Shown here: piece by piece, positions 52,721-62,700 of the stretch
Layout: each line of letters starts with the position of its first letter
Position numbering within the stretch: position 1 is the stretch's first letter
Origin: Streptomyces sclerotialus
GTDB taxonomy: Bacteria; Actinomycetota; Actinomycetes; Streptomycetales; Streptomycetaceae
NCBI GenBank assembly: GCA_000719105.1
Contig: JODX01000013.1
Span: 103,928-167,927, forward strand
Direction: 5' to 3'
Length of the DNA stretch: 64,000 bases
Notes under the pieces: model-generated
Database searches by the model: none
The model's input: the letters and a program-made list of their open reading frames with translations, nothing else
What the model was told of the DNA's origin: nothing
Position numbers and translations under genes: made by a program

Positions 52721-54460
52721 TCAGCCCGTGACCACCAGGCCGACGATCTCGTCGTCCGAGAACCAGACCCGGACGTCCGGCCGTCCCCCCGCGAAGGCGG
52801 CGTGCACCGCCTGGCGGATCTCCGGGGACGGGTCGTTCAGGTTCCGCCAGGTGCCGGCCACGAACAGCCGGAGCCTCGGCGGGAGTTCGCGCGGATACGG
52901 CAGCAGCTCGTCCCAGTACCTCTCGGCCTGGCCCGAGCCGACCGCCTCCGGCAGCAGGCGGGAGACCGCCGCCTTGATGTCCGGCCGGCTGCCGATCCGC
53001 TGGGATGCGGGCCGGCCCGGCGCGTCCTGCTGCGGGGAACCGGTGGCCCGCAGCACCTGGCGGGCACGTTCCGGGGACATCGGCTCCTGGCCGGCCGCCT
53101 TCAGCATGCCCTGGAGGCAGGCCAGGGCGCCGACCACCACCGGGGAGGCGGAGGAGGTCCCCGAGAACGTGTCCGTGTACCAGACGACTTCTTCCGCCCC
53201 GCCCTGAAGATCGCCGGGCCGGTCCCAGAAGCCTCCGGTAGTCGTGACCTCACGTCCCCAGCCCTGTGCGTCCACGCGTCCGCCGTAGTTGGAGAACGCC
53301 AGGCGCGAGCGGTCCGGACCGTGGTCGCGACCGTGCGTGCCGGGTGGCGGGGCGCCGGCGCCGACGAGGATCGCGCCGGAGGACTGGTTGGACGGGTTGA
53401 ACGGGTTGCGCCACCACTCGGGGAAGAAGTCGGGGCGGCGCTCGTAGACCGCGTCGTCCAGCGACTCGGAGCCGTTGCCCGCCGCGGCCACCACGATGAC
53501 GCCCTTCGCGGTCGCGTACCGGATGGCCGCGAAGTCGTCGGGCCACCACTCCAGCGGGATGTAACCGCGCTGGTCGTCGCGGACCTCGAAGTCGTGCCGC
53601 GGGCCCGGCCGGTGCAGTTCGACCAGCACGATGTCGCCCGGCCCGAGCCGGTCGGCGGCCGCCTGGATCGCCGCCGCGGTGCCGATGTCCTGGATGGACG
53701 CGGCCGCGGTCACCGCCTCCGGCGCGATGCCGGTGATGCCGTACTCGTTGCGGTCACCGCCGATGACCCCGATCACGGCGGTGCCGTGGTTGCGCCAGGC
53801 CAGGTCCGTCAGCGGGGTGCCCGCCACGACACCCGAGAGTTTCGCGGACAGGTCCTCGTGCCCGAACTGCCAGGCGCCCTCCACGTCGATCACGGTCACG
53901 CCCTGCCCGGACCCGCCGGGCCGCTGCCAGGCCCAGTACGCGTCGACGCCCTCGGGCGCCGGGCGCAGATAGCCCTGACGGCTGGTGAAGTCGGGGGTGA
54001 CCGGGGCGCCCTCCTTCTGCTTCCGGCTGTCGTCGGAGCTCTGCCCCAACGACCCCAGCGACGCCGGTACGGTGCCCGGCTTCACGTACGCCGTGTCGAT
54101 CCCCGGCAGCGCGGCGATCCTCGACCGCAGTTCCTCGGCGCGGTCCGCGCTGCCCCGCACCCGGTAGAAGAGCGTCAGGTCGGGTACGTTCTCGCCGCTC
54201 GCGGCGGAGGACTGCAGGCGTTCCTCACTGCCGAACAGCGGTTCCAGTGTGAGCTGTTCGTCGCTGAGGAACATGTTCAGTGCCGAGACGTCGGCACCGA
54301 CCGCCGAGCGGACGCCCTCCTGCCGGGCACGCAGCCGGGCCTCGGGGCGGGCGACGACGATCAGCTCCTGTTCCTCGGCTCCCCGGTAGGTGAACCCCGC
54401 TCCGTCGGGGCCTGGTCCGGATGCTCCCGGGCCCTGTTCCGGCTGTACCTGGTCGGTCAT
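52721..54460 (-). CDS. S8 family (subtilisin-like) serine peptidase, no signal peptide
   Basis: 579 residues. N-terminal 130 residues resemble a propeptide-like domain. Catalytic triad: Asp in GVTVIDVEGAW, His in WRNHGTAVIGVIGG, Ser in FSGTSSASPVVVG; oxyanion Asn in VVAAAGNGSES. A C-terminal domain of about 150 residues follows, with a late segment RPDVRVWFSDDEIVGLVVTG. Neither signal peptide nor membrane helix is seen, so it is probably cytoplasmic or exported by another route. ATG at 54460 has GAAGGGAGCG ahead. The Gln-rich protein gene follows in the same direction. Confidence 0.88.
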   Translation of the reverse strand: MTDQVQPEQGPGASGPGPDGAGFTYRGAEEQELIVVARPEARLRARQEGVRSAVGADVSALNMFLSDEQLTLEPLFGSEERLQSSAASGENVPDLTLFYRVRGSADRAEELRSRIAALPGIDTAYVKPGTVPASLGSLGQSSDDSRKQKEGAPVTPDFTSRQGYLRPAPEGVDAYWAWQRPGGSGQGVTVIDVEGAWQFGHEDLSAKLSGVVAGTPLTDLAWRNHGTAVIGVIGGDRNEYGITGIAPEAVTAAASIQDIGTAAAIQAAADRLGPGDIVLVELHRPGPRHDFEVRDDQRGYIPLEWWPDDFAAIRYATAKGVIVVAAAGNGSESLDDAVYERRPDFFPEWWRNPFNPSNQSSGAILVGAGAPPPGTHGRDHGPDRSRLAFSNYGGRVDAQGWGREVTTTGGFWDRPGDLQGGAEEVVWYTDTFSGTSSASPVVVGALACLQGMLKAAGQEPMSPERARQVLRATGSPQQDAPGRPASQRIGSRPDIKAAVSRLLPEAVGSGQAERYWDELLPYPRELPPRLRLFVAGTWRNLNDPSPEIRQAVHAAFAGGRPDVRVWFSDDEIVGLVVTG

Positions 54461-54830
54461 CGGTACCGCTCCCTTCGGTCCGTGCGGGTGCCAAGTAGCG
54501 GGTGGCCCGGAAGCGGCCCGAGCCATGTGAGGGCGGATGCCATGTGCGCCCCCCGGGCCGCGCCCCGCAGCACAACCAAGCACGCCCGGGACGCCGCGTA
54601 AAGAGCGTCGTAGCCAACTCGGTTTCAAATCAAGTTGAATTGGGTAACGGGTGCAATCCGACCTGAAACAGATGTCACGTAACAATCCGGCCAGATGATG
54701 TCGTCGAGCTGTCGGAAGACTGTGGAAGGACTGTCGGGTGCTGCGGGGTCCATCGGCGATGTGATGGGGTGTCGGAGTAGTTGACCGTTGGACCGGCCGA
54801 CTGCCGGTCCCCTTCGCGGAAGGACGCGCC
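54461..54830. other. divergent promoter region between subtilase and lactonase-like genes
   Basis: No gene is supported. It contains an unusually AT-rich island for this genome (TTTCAAATCAAGTTGAATT near 54623-54641), suitable for a promoter, but no clear hexamer pair was assigned. A TGTCACGTAACAATCC stretch lies near 54671. Confidence 0.5.
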
Positions 54831-55841
54831 GTGATACCCCCGCACTCCTCCTTCGCACCTCCGCACTCCTCGCCCGCCTCGCCCTCCTCCCCGTCCCGCC
54901 TCAGCCGGCGAAGACTGCTCACGGCCTCGGCCGCGACCGCCGCTGCCGTACTCGCCGGTCCACCGGCCGCCGCGGCCGCACGCTCCGGGGCGAACCGGCC
55001 CACCGTGATCCCCCTGCCCGACGGCTTCCGTCCCGAGGGCATCGCAATCGGCGGCGGCCCGTACGCCTATCTCGGCTCGCTCGGCGACGGCTCGATCTAC
55101 CGCGCCGACCTGCGCACGGGGGAGGGCCGCGTCATCTCGGCCGGCCCCGGCACCCCGTCGGTGGGGCTGAAGCTCGACGACCGGGGACGGCTGTTCGTGG
55201 CCGGGCGGGGCCAGGGCGCCCGCGTGGTCGACGCCCGCACGGGCGCGGTCCTCGCCTCCTACCCGCTCACCACGGCGGCTCCGACCTTCGCCAACGACGT
55301 GTACCTGACCCCGCGCGCGGCCTGGTTCACGGACTCCTACCAGCCCGCTCTGTACGCCCTGCCGCTCGGCCGCCGCGGCGCACTGCCGGAAGCGGACGAG
55401 GTCGTACGGATCACCCTGCGCGGCGACTGGGAGCAGGTTTCCGGCGAGGTGGTCAACGCCAACGGCATCACCCGCACCCCCGACGGCGAGGCGCTGCTCG
55501 TGGTGCAGTCCGGGGCCGGCGGCCTGCACCGGGTCGACCCGCGCACCGGCGTCACCCGCCGCGTCGACCTGGGCGGCGCGGCTCCCCTCAGCAACGGCGA
55601 CGGCCTGCTGCTCCTCGGGCGGACGCTCTACGTGGTGCAGAACCGGCAGAACGCGGTCGACGTGTTCCGCCTGGCACCGGACGGCCGGAGCGGCGTCTTC
55701 CGGAAGCGTCTGACGAGCCGGGACTTCGACGTGCCGACCACCGTGGCCGCGTACGGGACCCGGCTCTACCTGCCCAACGCCCGGTTCACCACGACGCCCA
55801 CGCCGGAGACGACGTACACCCTGGTGGCCGTGGAGCGCTGA
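54831..55841 (+). CDS. Tat-exported SMP-30/lactonase-like beta-propeller protein
   Basis: 336 residues. Twin-arginine signal LSRRRLLTASAATAAAVLAG at about residues 24-43. A six-bladed beta-propeller-like domain follows: FRPEGIAIGGGPYAYLGSLG, FANDVYLTPRAAWFTDSYQ, VNANGITRTPDGEALLVVQS and LSNGDGLLLLGRTLYVVQNR. The Asn/Asp positions are those that bind Ca2+ in the SMP-30/gluconolactonase family. Such proteins are often called superoxide dismutase in Streptomyces databases without support. GTG at 54831 follows GCGGAAGGAC. Extracellular lactone hydrolysis is possible. Confidence 0.8.
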   Translation: MIPPHSSFAPPHSSPASPSSPSRLSRRRLLTASAATAAAVLAGPPAAAAARSGANRPTVIPLPDGFRPEGIAIGGGPYAYLGSLGDGSIYRADLRTGEGRVISAGPGTPSVGLKLDDRGRLFVAGRGQGARVVDARTGAVLASYPLTTAAPTFANDVYLTPRAAWFTDSYQPALYALPLGRRGALPEADEVVRITLRGDWEQVSGEVVNANGITRTPDGEALLVVQSGAGGLHRVDPRTGVTRRVDLGGAAPLSNGDGLLLLGRTLYVVQNRQNAVDVFRLAPDGRSGVFRKRLTSRDFDVPTTVAAYGTRLYLPNARFTTTPTPETTYTLVAVER

Positions 55842-55855
55842 GGAGGCGTCCAGGG

Positions 55856-55906
55856 CACGGGGGAGGGGCGGTACACCCGGTCACCCGGTGCACCGCCCCT
55901 CCGTGT
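55856..55906. terminator. bidirectional terminator between lactonase-like and PAC2 genes
   Basis: GGAGGGGCGGT (55862-55872) pairs perfectly with ACCGCCCCTCC (55892-55902), with an inner CACC/GGTG pair and outer CACGG/CCGTG. Confidence 0.85.
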
Positions 55907-55952
55907 CCTCCGGTCTCTGCCGGGTTCTCGTCCGCCCTTGCTCCTCCGCCGG

Positions 55953-56927
55953 TCAGTCCTCCGAGGGGTCGTCATCCTCGGTGCCCGGCCGCTGTGGCGG
56001 CTTCGGGGGGCGCGGACGGCCGCCGGGGTTGTCCCGCAGGTACGAGGCGCTGTCACCGTCCGCCGTGGCGTGCCCGCCCGGACCGCCCCCGTCCCGTCTG
56101 CGTAGGTACCGCTCGAACTCGCGCGCGATCGCCTCGCCCGACGCCTCGGGCAGCTCCGCGGTGTCCCGGGCCTCCTCCAGTGTCTGCACGTACTCGGCGA
56201 CCTCGCTGTCCTCCGCGGCCAGCTGGTCCACGCCCACCTGCCACGCGCGCGCGTCCTCGGGCAGCTCGCCCAGCGGGATGCGTACGTCGATGAGGTCCTC
56301 CAGCCGGTTCAGGAGGGCCAGCGTGGCCTTCGGGTTCGGCGGCTGCGACACGTAGTGCGGGACCGCCGCCCACAGCGAGACCGCCGGGACACCCGCGTGC
56401 GTGCACGCCTCCTGGAGAATGCCGACGATGCCCGTGGGGCCCTCGTACTTGGTCTCCTCCAGGTCCATCCGCTGCGCCAGGTCGGGATCCGAGGTGACCC
56501 CGCTGATCGGTACCGGACGCGTGTGCGGGGTGTCGCCGAGCAGGGCGCCCAGAATGACCACCAGCTCCACGCCGAGCTCGTGCGCGAAGCCGAGCAGCTC
56601 GTTGCAGAACGAGCGCCACCGCATGGACGGCTCGATGCCGCGCACCAGGACGAGATCGCGGGGCTTGTCACCGCCGACGCGGACCACCGACAGCCTCGTC
56701 GTCGGCCACGTGATCTTGCGCACGCCGCCGTCCAGCCACACGGTGGGACGGTTGACCTGGAAGTCGTAGTAGTCCTCGGCGTCCAGCGCTGCGAACACCT
56801 CGCCCTTCCACTCCCGGTCGAGATGGGCGACCGCGGTGGAGGCGGCGTCCCCGGCGTCGTTCCAGCCTTCGAACGCGGCCACCATCACTGGGTCGATCAG
56901 CTCGGGAACCCCCTCCAGCTCGATCAC
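55953..56927 (-). CDS. PAC2 family protein (actinobacterial signature family, ParJ-like)
   Basis: 324 residues with the PAC2 (proteasome-assembly-chaperone-like) fold: VMVAAFEGWNDAGDAASTAV, DLVLVRGIEPSMRWRSFCNE, VVILGALLGDTPHTRPVPIS and EGPTGIVGILQEACTHAGVP. The C-terminal tail (after about residue 290) is Pro/Asp/Gly-rich and disordered. From memory, the S. coelicolor member at this locus next to mshC and glpD is ParJ (SCO1662), which affects ParA polymerisation in sporulation; that link is recollection. GTG at 56927 has AAGGAGG seven bases ahead. Confidence 0.82.
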   Translation of the reverse strand: MIELEGVPELIDPVMVAAFEGWNDAGDAASTAVAHLDREWKGEVFAALDAEDYYDFQVNRPTVWLDGGVRKITWPTTRLSVVRVGGDKPRDLVLVRGIEPSMRWRSFCNELLGFAHELGVELVVILGALLGDTPHTRPVPISGVTSDPDLAQRMDLEETKYEGPTGIVGILQEACTHAGVPAVSLWAAVPHYVSQPPNPKATLALLNRLEDLIDVRIPLGELPEDARAWQVGVDQLAAEDSEVAEYVQTLEEARDTAELPEASGEAIAREFERYLRRRDGGGPGGHATADGDSASYLRDNPGGRPRPPKPPQRPGTEDDDPSED

Positions 56928-57095
56928 CCAGCGCCTCCTTCCGACGTGCCCTCGTGTACACCCCAACCTTACGGCGTGCCAAGCGGGCGTCCGCAGCCCC
57001 GTGCATGGGGCGGTGATCGGATCACTGCCCCGTCCGCCAGGCCGACACACCCCTTATTCATCGGAGCTGTCACCGGCCGGTCCGGCAGGCGCGCC

Positions 57096-57767
57096 TCACA
57101 GGGTCGAGCGCAGCCACTGCTCCACCGACGCGATGTGCACCGTCGCCCAGGAACGGGCCGCCTCCGCGTCGCGCGCGCGGAGAGCCGCGAGGATCATGCG
57201 GTGCTCGTGGAGGGTCCGGCTGACCGCGTCCTCCTGGGTGAGGCCGCGCCAGATGCGGGCGCGCGTGGTCGGGCCCGAGAGGCCGTCCACCAGCGAGCAG
57301 AGCACCGAGTTGCCGGAGGCCTGCACGATGCCCCGGTGGAAGTCCAGGTCGCAGGCGACGAGCTCCTCCACCGACGGCTCGTCCCCGAGCTCGTCCAGCT
57401 GGGCCGCCAGCGCGCCGAGCTGCTCCTCGCCGATCAGGGTCGCGGCCATCGCCGTGGCGGCCGGCTCCAGGATGCGGCGGACCGCGAGGAACTCCAGGAC
57501 GGTGTCGTCGCGGTGGAAGTCGACGACGAAGCCGATCGCCTCCAGCAGGAGCTGGGGGTCCAGGCTCGTGACGTAGGTGCCGTCGCCCTGCCGCACGTCC
57601 AGGATGCGGATCAGCGAGAGGGCGCGTACCGCCTCGCGCAGGGAGTTGCGGGACAGACCGAGCCCGGAGGCGAGCTCGGCCTCCTTGGGGAGGCGGTCGC
57701 CGGGGCGCAGGGCACCGGAGACGATCATGCCTTTGATCTTCTCGATCGCCTCGTCCGTGACAGCCAT
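57096..57767 (-). CDS. GntR family (FCD) regulator
   Basis: 223 residues. Winged helix at about residues 5-70 (KEAELASGLGLSRNSLREAV, then VRQGDGTYV), then an FCD domain (VACDLDFHRGIVQASGNSVL; HRMILAALRARD) with Asp/His metal or effector positions. ATG at 57767 has GGGAGGC ahead. A perfect palindrome 16-32 bases upstream suggests autoregulation. It lies between glpD and the PAC2 gene; a link to glycerol use cannot be shown. Confidence 0.88.
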   Translation of the reverse strand: MAVTDEAIEKIKGMIVSGALRPGDRLPKEAELASGLGLSRNSLREAVRALSLIRILDVRQGDGTYVTSLDPQLLLEAIGFVVDFHRDDTVLEFLAVRRILEPAATAMAATLIGEEQLGALAAQLDELGDEPSVEELVACDLDFHRGIVQASGNSVLCSLVDGLSGPTTRARIWRGLTQEDAVSRTLHEHRMILAALRARDAEAARSWATVHIASVEQWLRSTL

Positions 57768-57782
57768 GTGTGCCTCCCGGGG

Positions 57783-57799
57783 TAGACATCCGATGTCTA
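57783..57799. promoter_or_regulatory. perfect palindromic operator before FCD-GntR gene
   Basis: TAGACATCCGATGTCTA has 8-bp arms around one central C, in promoter position. Size and symmetry fit GntR-family binding. No second copy was noticed in the window. Confidence 0.75.
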
Positions 57800-57839
57800 G
57801 GGGCCATTATGCGGTACGTGTCCACGGTGTCCACGCGGT

Positions 57840-57870
57840 AAGGGGCGGCTCCCGAGGAGAGCCGCCCCTT
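57840..57870 (-). terminator. terminator downstream of glpD
   Basis: AAGGGGCGGCTC pairs with GAGCCGCCCCTT-type sequence over 12 bp, on the path of leftward transcription from glpD after the repeat array. Confidence 0.8.
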
Positions 57871-57878
57871 TCGCGTGG

Positions 57879-57956
57879 GACCGCCGTGACAGACCGTCGC
57901 GTCAGGCCGCCGTGTCAGACCGCTGTGTCAGACCGCCAAGTCAGGCCGCCGTGCCC
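57879..57956 (-). repeat. six 13-bp tandem repeats after glpD
   Basis: Units GACCGCCGTGACA, GACCGTCGCGTCA, GGCCGCCGTGTCA, GACCGCTGTGTCA, GACCGCCAAGTCA and GGCCGCCGTGCCC are contiguous and end three bases from the glpD stop. They lie between the gene and its terminator, so they would be transcribed. Confidence 0.9.
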
Positions 57957-57959
57957 GCG

Positions 57960-59576
57960 TCACTTCCCGCCGAGCACGTCCTGCACCTTGCCACGGATCT
58001 CGTCCGTGGCGAGGCCCCGGATGGTCAGGGTGGTCCGGCGGCGCAGCACGTCGTCGGCCGTCTCGGCCCACTCGTGGTCCCGGGCGTAGACGACCTGGGC
58101 CCAGATCTCCGGGGCGTCCGGGTGGACGCGCTCGCCCAGCTCGGGGTTCTCGTTGGCGAGGCGGGCGATGTCGAAGGCCAGCGAACCGTAGTGCGTGGCC
58201 AGGTGCCGGGCCGTGTCCGGCGCCATCCGCGGGCCGGGCGCGGGCCGGTCCACCAGCAGCCGGTGGGCGACCGCGCGCGGGTTGGCGACACCCGGCAGCG
58301 GCAGCTTCTTCGGCAGCGCGGAGACGGGCTCGAAGTCGTCGCCCAGCGGGTGGCCCGGCAGCGACTCCAGCTTCTTCATCACCGTACGTCCGATGTGCCG
58401 GAAGGTCGTCCACTTGCCGCCCGCGACGGACAGCATGCCGCCTCGGCCCTCCGTGACGACCGTCTCGCGCTTGGCCTTGGCCGTGTCACCGGGGCCGCCC
58501 GGCAGCACCCGCAGCCCCGCGAAGGAGTACGTGATCAGGTCCCGCGACAGCTGCTGGTCGCGGATCGAGAAGGCGGCCTCGTCGAGGATCTGGGTTATGT
58601 CCTTGTCGTTGACCGCGACGTCCGCCGGGTCGCCCTCGTACGCCTCGTCGGTGGTGCCGAGCAGCAGCATGTCCTCCCAGGGGAGGGCGAAGGTGATGCG
58701 GTACTTGTCGATGGGCGTGGCCAGCGCGGCCTTCCACGGGGAGGTGCGCTTGAGCACCAGGTGGGCGCCCTTGGAGAGGCGGATGGACGGCGCCGCGTTC
58801 GGGTCCTCCAGCCTGCGCAGGTGGTCGACCCACGGGCCGGTGGCGTTGAGCACCAGCCGGGCGTTCACCCCGAACTCCTCGCCCGAGACGCGGTCCTTCA
58901 GCTCTGCACCCGTGACCCGGCCGCGGGTGAAGCGCAGTCCGGTGACCTCGGCGTGGTTGAGGACGACGGCGCCCGCGTCGACGGCCGCGCGGACCGTCAT
59001 CAGCGCCATCCGGGCGTCGTTCATCTGGTCGTCGCCGTACACGGCCACGGCCTTCAGATTGTCCGTGCGCAGCTCGGGCACGTCCTGCGCGGCCTTCGCC
59101 GGGCTCAGCAGGTGGCCCACGCCGTCGCCGAACGCCGACAGCGCGGAGTAGGCGAAGACGCCCGCCCCGAGCTTCGCCGCGCCGTGCGGCCCGCCCTTGT
59201 ACACGGGGAGGTAGAACGTGAGCGGGTTCGCCAGGTGGGGGGCCACCTGACGGGAGACCGCACGGCGCTCGAAGTGGTTCTCCGCCACCAGCTTCACCGC
59301 GCCGGTCTGCAGGTAGCGCAGACCGCCGTGGAGGAGCTTGGAGGAGGCGGAGGAGGTGGCGCCGGCGAAGTCGCCGGCGTCGACCAGCGCCACCCTGAGC
59401 CCGGACTGCGCGGCGTGCCAGGCGGTGGAGATGCCCAGGATGCCGCCGCCGATGATGAGGAGGTCGTACGACGCCTTGGAGAGCTGATCGCGGGTCTCGG
59501 CGCGGCTCGGGCCGGGGCCGGAGGCCGGACGCGTCCCCAGGGCAGGCAGGGTCTGCAGGGTGGTCTGACTGGTCAT
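57960..59576 (-). CDS. glpD: aerobic glycerol-3-phosphate dehydrogenase
   Basis: 538-residue membrane-associated FAD enzyme that oxidises glycerol-3-phosphate to dihydroxyacetone phosphate and feeds the quinone pool. FAD motif LLIIGGGILGISTAWHAAQS, SSKLLHGGLRYLQTG, VLNATGPWVDHLR, FALPWEDMLLLGTTDEAYEG and GGKWTTFRHIG. The DAO_C domain ends the protein. ATG at 59576. Third gene of the glpFKD operon, 45 bases after glpK. Confidence 0.95.
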   Translation of the reverse strand: MTSQTTLQTLPALGTRPASGPGPSRAETRDQLSKASYDLLIIGGGILGISTAWHAAQSGLRVALVDAGDFAGATSSASSKLLHGGLRYLQTGAVKLVAENHFERRAVSRQVAPHLANPLTFYLPVYKGGPHGAAKLGAGVFAYSALSAFGDGVGHLLSPAKAAQDVPELRTDNLKAVAVYGDDQMNDARMALMTVRAAVDAGAVVLNHAEVTGLRFTRGRVTGAELKDRVSGEEFGVNARLVLNATGPWVDHLRRLEDPNAAPSIRLSKGAHLVLKRTSPWKAALATPIDKYRITFALPWEDMLLLGTTDEAYEGDPADVAVNDKDITQILDEAAFSIRDQQLSRDLITYSFAGLRVLPGGPGDTAKAKRETVVTEGRGGMLSVAGGKWTTFRHIGRTVMKKLESLPGHPLGDDFEPVSALPKKLPLPGVANPRAVAHRLLVDRPAPGPRMAPDTARHLATHYGSLAFDIARLANENPELGERVHPDAPEIWAQVVYARDHEWAETADDVLRRRTTLTIRGLATDEIRGKVQDVLGGK

Positions 59577-59621
59577 CGGTGGTTCTTACTCCTGTCAGAG
59601 CTGGTGAGGGGTGGGTGCTCG

Positions 59622-61160
<1,539 letters not shown>

Positions 61161-61240
61161 GGTGGTGCTCCCTGGCTCTCGGTGGCTTCTGGTGTCGTTC
61201 TCGGGCGGTTCGGGCGGGGTGGCGGCGGTCGTCCGGCCCG

Positions 61241-62032
61241 TCACTTGAAGGCGATGTTGTAGAGGCCGCCGGCGATCGCGCCGCCGATCAGCGGGCCCGC
61301 GACCGGGATCCAGGCGTAGCCCCAGTCCGAGCCGCCCTTGTTCGGCAGCGGCAGCAGGCTGTGCACGATGCGGGGACCGAGGTCGCGGACCGGGTTGATG
61401 GCGTACCCGGTCGGACCGCCGAGCGAGAGGCCGATGCCCACGACCAGCAGCGCGGTGATCAGGGCGCCCAGCGTCCCGAGGCCGTTGCCGCCGTCGTTGA
61501 GGCCCTGGGTCAGGATGCCGAGGACGAGCACCACGGTGGCGATGATCTCCGTGGCGAGGTTCTGCACGGCGTTGCGGATCTCCGGGCCGGTGGAGAAGAC
61601 ACCGAGGACGGGGCCCGCCGCCGGTGCGGTTCTCTGGTCGACGAGGCCCTCCTCGACCGGCTGCGCGGCGATGATCTCGGGGTCCGTCAGGTGGGCCCGG
61701 AACTGCCCGTAGTACGCGATCCAGACCAGAACGGCACCGATGATCGCGCCGAGGAGCTGCGAGGCCAGGTAGAGCGGGACGTCGCCCCACTCCGTGCCGC
61801 CCTCGACCGCGAGACCTATCGTGACCGCCGGGTTCAGGTGGGCACCGGAGACCCCGCCCGCGAGGTAGGCGCCGGCGAGGACCGCGAAGCCCCAGCCGAA
61901 CGTGATCGCGAGCCAGCCCGCGTTCTGCGCCTTCGAGCGTTTGAGAGTGACGGCGGCGCACACACCGCCGCCGAGCAGGATGAGCACGGCGGTACCGATG
62001 GTCTCGCCGATGAAGATGTCGGAGCTGGACAC
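61241..62032 (-). CDS. glpF: glycerol facilitator (aquaglyceroporin)
   Basis: 263-residue MIP-family channel. First half-helix motif [12 protein letters not shown]; second reads [19 protein letters not shown], with Val where NPA is usual. Six membrane helices. GTG at 62032 has AAAGGAG ahead. First gene of the glpFKD operon; a GylR-type palindrome lies 130 bases upstream (62162-62178). Confidence 0.93.
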   Translation of the reverse strand: MSSSDIFIGETIGTAVLILLGGGVCAAVTLKRSKAQNAGWLAITFGWGFAVLAGAYLAGGVSGAHLNPAVTIGLAVEGGTEWGDVPLYLASQLLGAIIGAVLVWIAYYGQFRAHLTDPEIIAAQPVEEGLVDQRTAPAAGPVLGVFSTGPEIRNAVQNLATEIIATVVLVLGILTQGLNDGGNGLGTLGALITALLVVGIGLSLGGPTGYAINPVRDLGPRIVHSLLPLPNKGGSDWGYAWIPVAGPLIGGAIAGGLYNIAFK

Positions 62033-62161
62033 CCGCGACTCCTTTGTCCTTCGTCCAGGGGAAGGCGAACCCCGGGTCCCTCCGGTGGTTCGCGCTCTCG
62101 GGGTATGAGAGCGGTACCGGCCCTTGGCGTTGTCCCACTCTAACGCGTATTGCCGGTAGGT

Positions 62162-62178
62162 GTTCGACAATGCCGACC
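62162..62178. promoter_or_regulatory. GylR-type operator before glpFKD
   Basis: GTTCGACAATGCCGACC resembles the palindrome before gylR (63488-63504). Reverse-complementing the latter gives 15 of 17 matches. Established knowledge: the gyl operon is repressed by GylR. Confidence 0.75.
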
Positions 62179-62604
62179 GATGGACGGGAGTCTTGTCCTG
62201 GCCTCATATGCACGTCAAGAGTTCAGTTATCCAAAACACGATCGTTATTGATCGATGCGGGCTTTACCCCTGCGCGGGCGTGAGGGAAACGGCAGGGGAT
62301 GGGGCGCCCGGACGGCGTTCCGGCCTGCTGTGGGCGCTCGGCGGGCTCGTGTGGTGTCACGGGGGTCCGTGTTGCGCGGAACGGGGCGGGCAGGGGCGGG
62401 GCCGCGGCCGTACGCGCGCGAGTGTGCGGCCGCGGTCGCAGTCGCATCGGGCAGGTGTGCGGACCGCCGCAGTCGTGCGGGCGCGCGGGCGCCGGCCTGC
62501 GTACGCACTGGTCCGCGCCGGCTCCGGCCGTGCGGCCCGCGGTGGCTGCAGCCCGGAGGCCCCGCCCTGCGGCCCCGCCCCGCGGCCGCTGTCGTGCGGG
62601 CGGC
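62179..62604. other. non-coding region between glpF promoter and gylR 3' end
   Basis: An AT-richer start (TTCAGTTATCCAAAACACGATCG near 62222, shown here only as location) gives way to very GC-rich, Arg/Ala-coding-like sequence in every frame. No ribosome-binding site or family-like product was found. Confidence 0.5.
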
Positions 62605-62700
62605 CTCAGAACCGCGCGGCGCCCCGGGTGGCGGATCTCAGAACCGCGCCGCGCCCCACGTGACGGACCTCAGAACCGCGCGGCGCCCAGGTCCCGCGAG
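62605..62700 (-). repeat. three 32-bp tandem repeats covering the 3' end of gylR
   Basis: Copies start at 62605, 62637 and 62669, each opening CTCAGAACCGCGCGGCGCCC or a near match. The third encodes the last residues LGAARF and stop of gylR; the other two are duplicated gene end in the downstream region. Confidence 0.85.

Noticed and set aside
52100..54601. 833-residue Leu-rich reading frame on the plus strand
   Set aside because: It is the complement of the CAG tract and the subtilase gene; poly-Leu arises from CTG triplets and no start signal or family motif is present.
54831..55841. Superoxide dismutase
   Set aside because: No metal-binding pattern of any SOD class; the repeats fit an SMP-30-like beta-propeller.
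57879..57956. CRISPR-like array
   Set aside because: Repeats are contiguous 13-mers without spacers, and no cas genes occur in the window.
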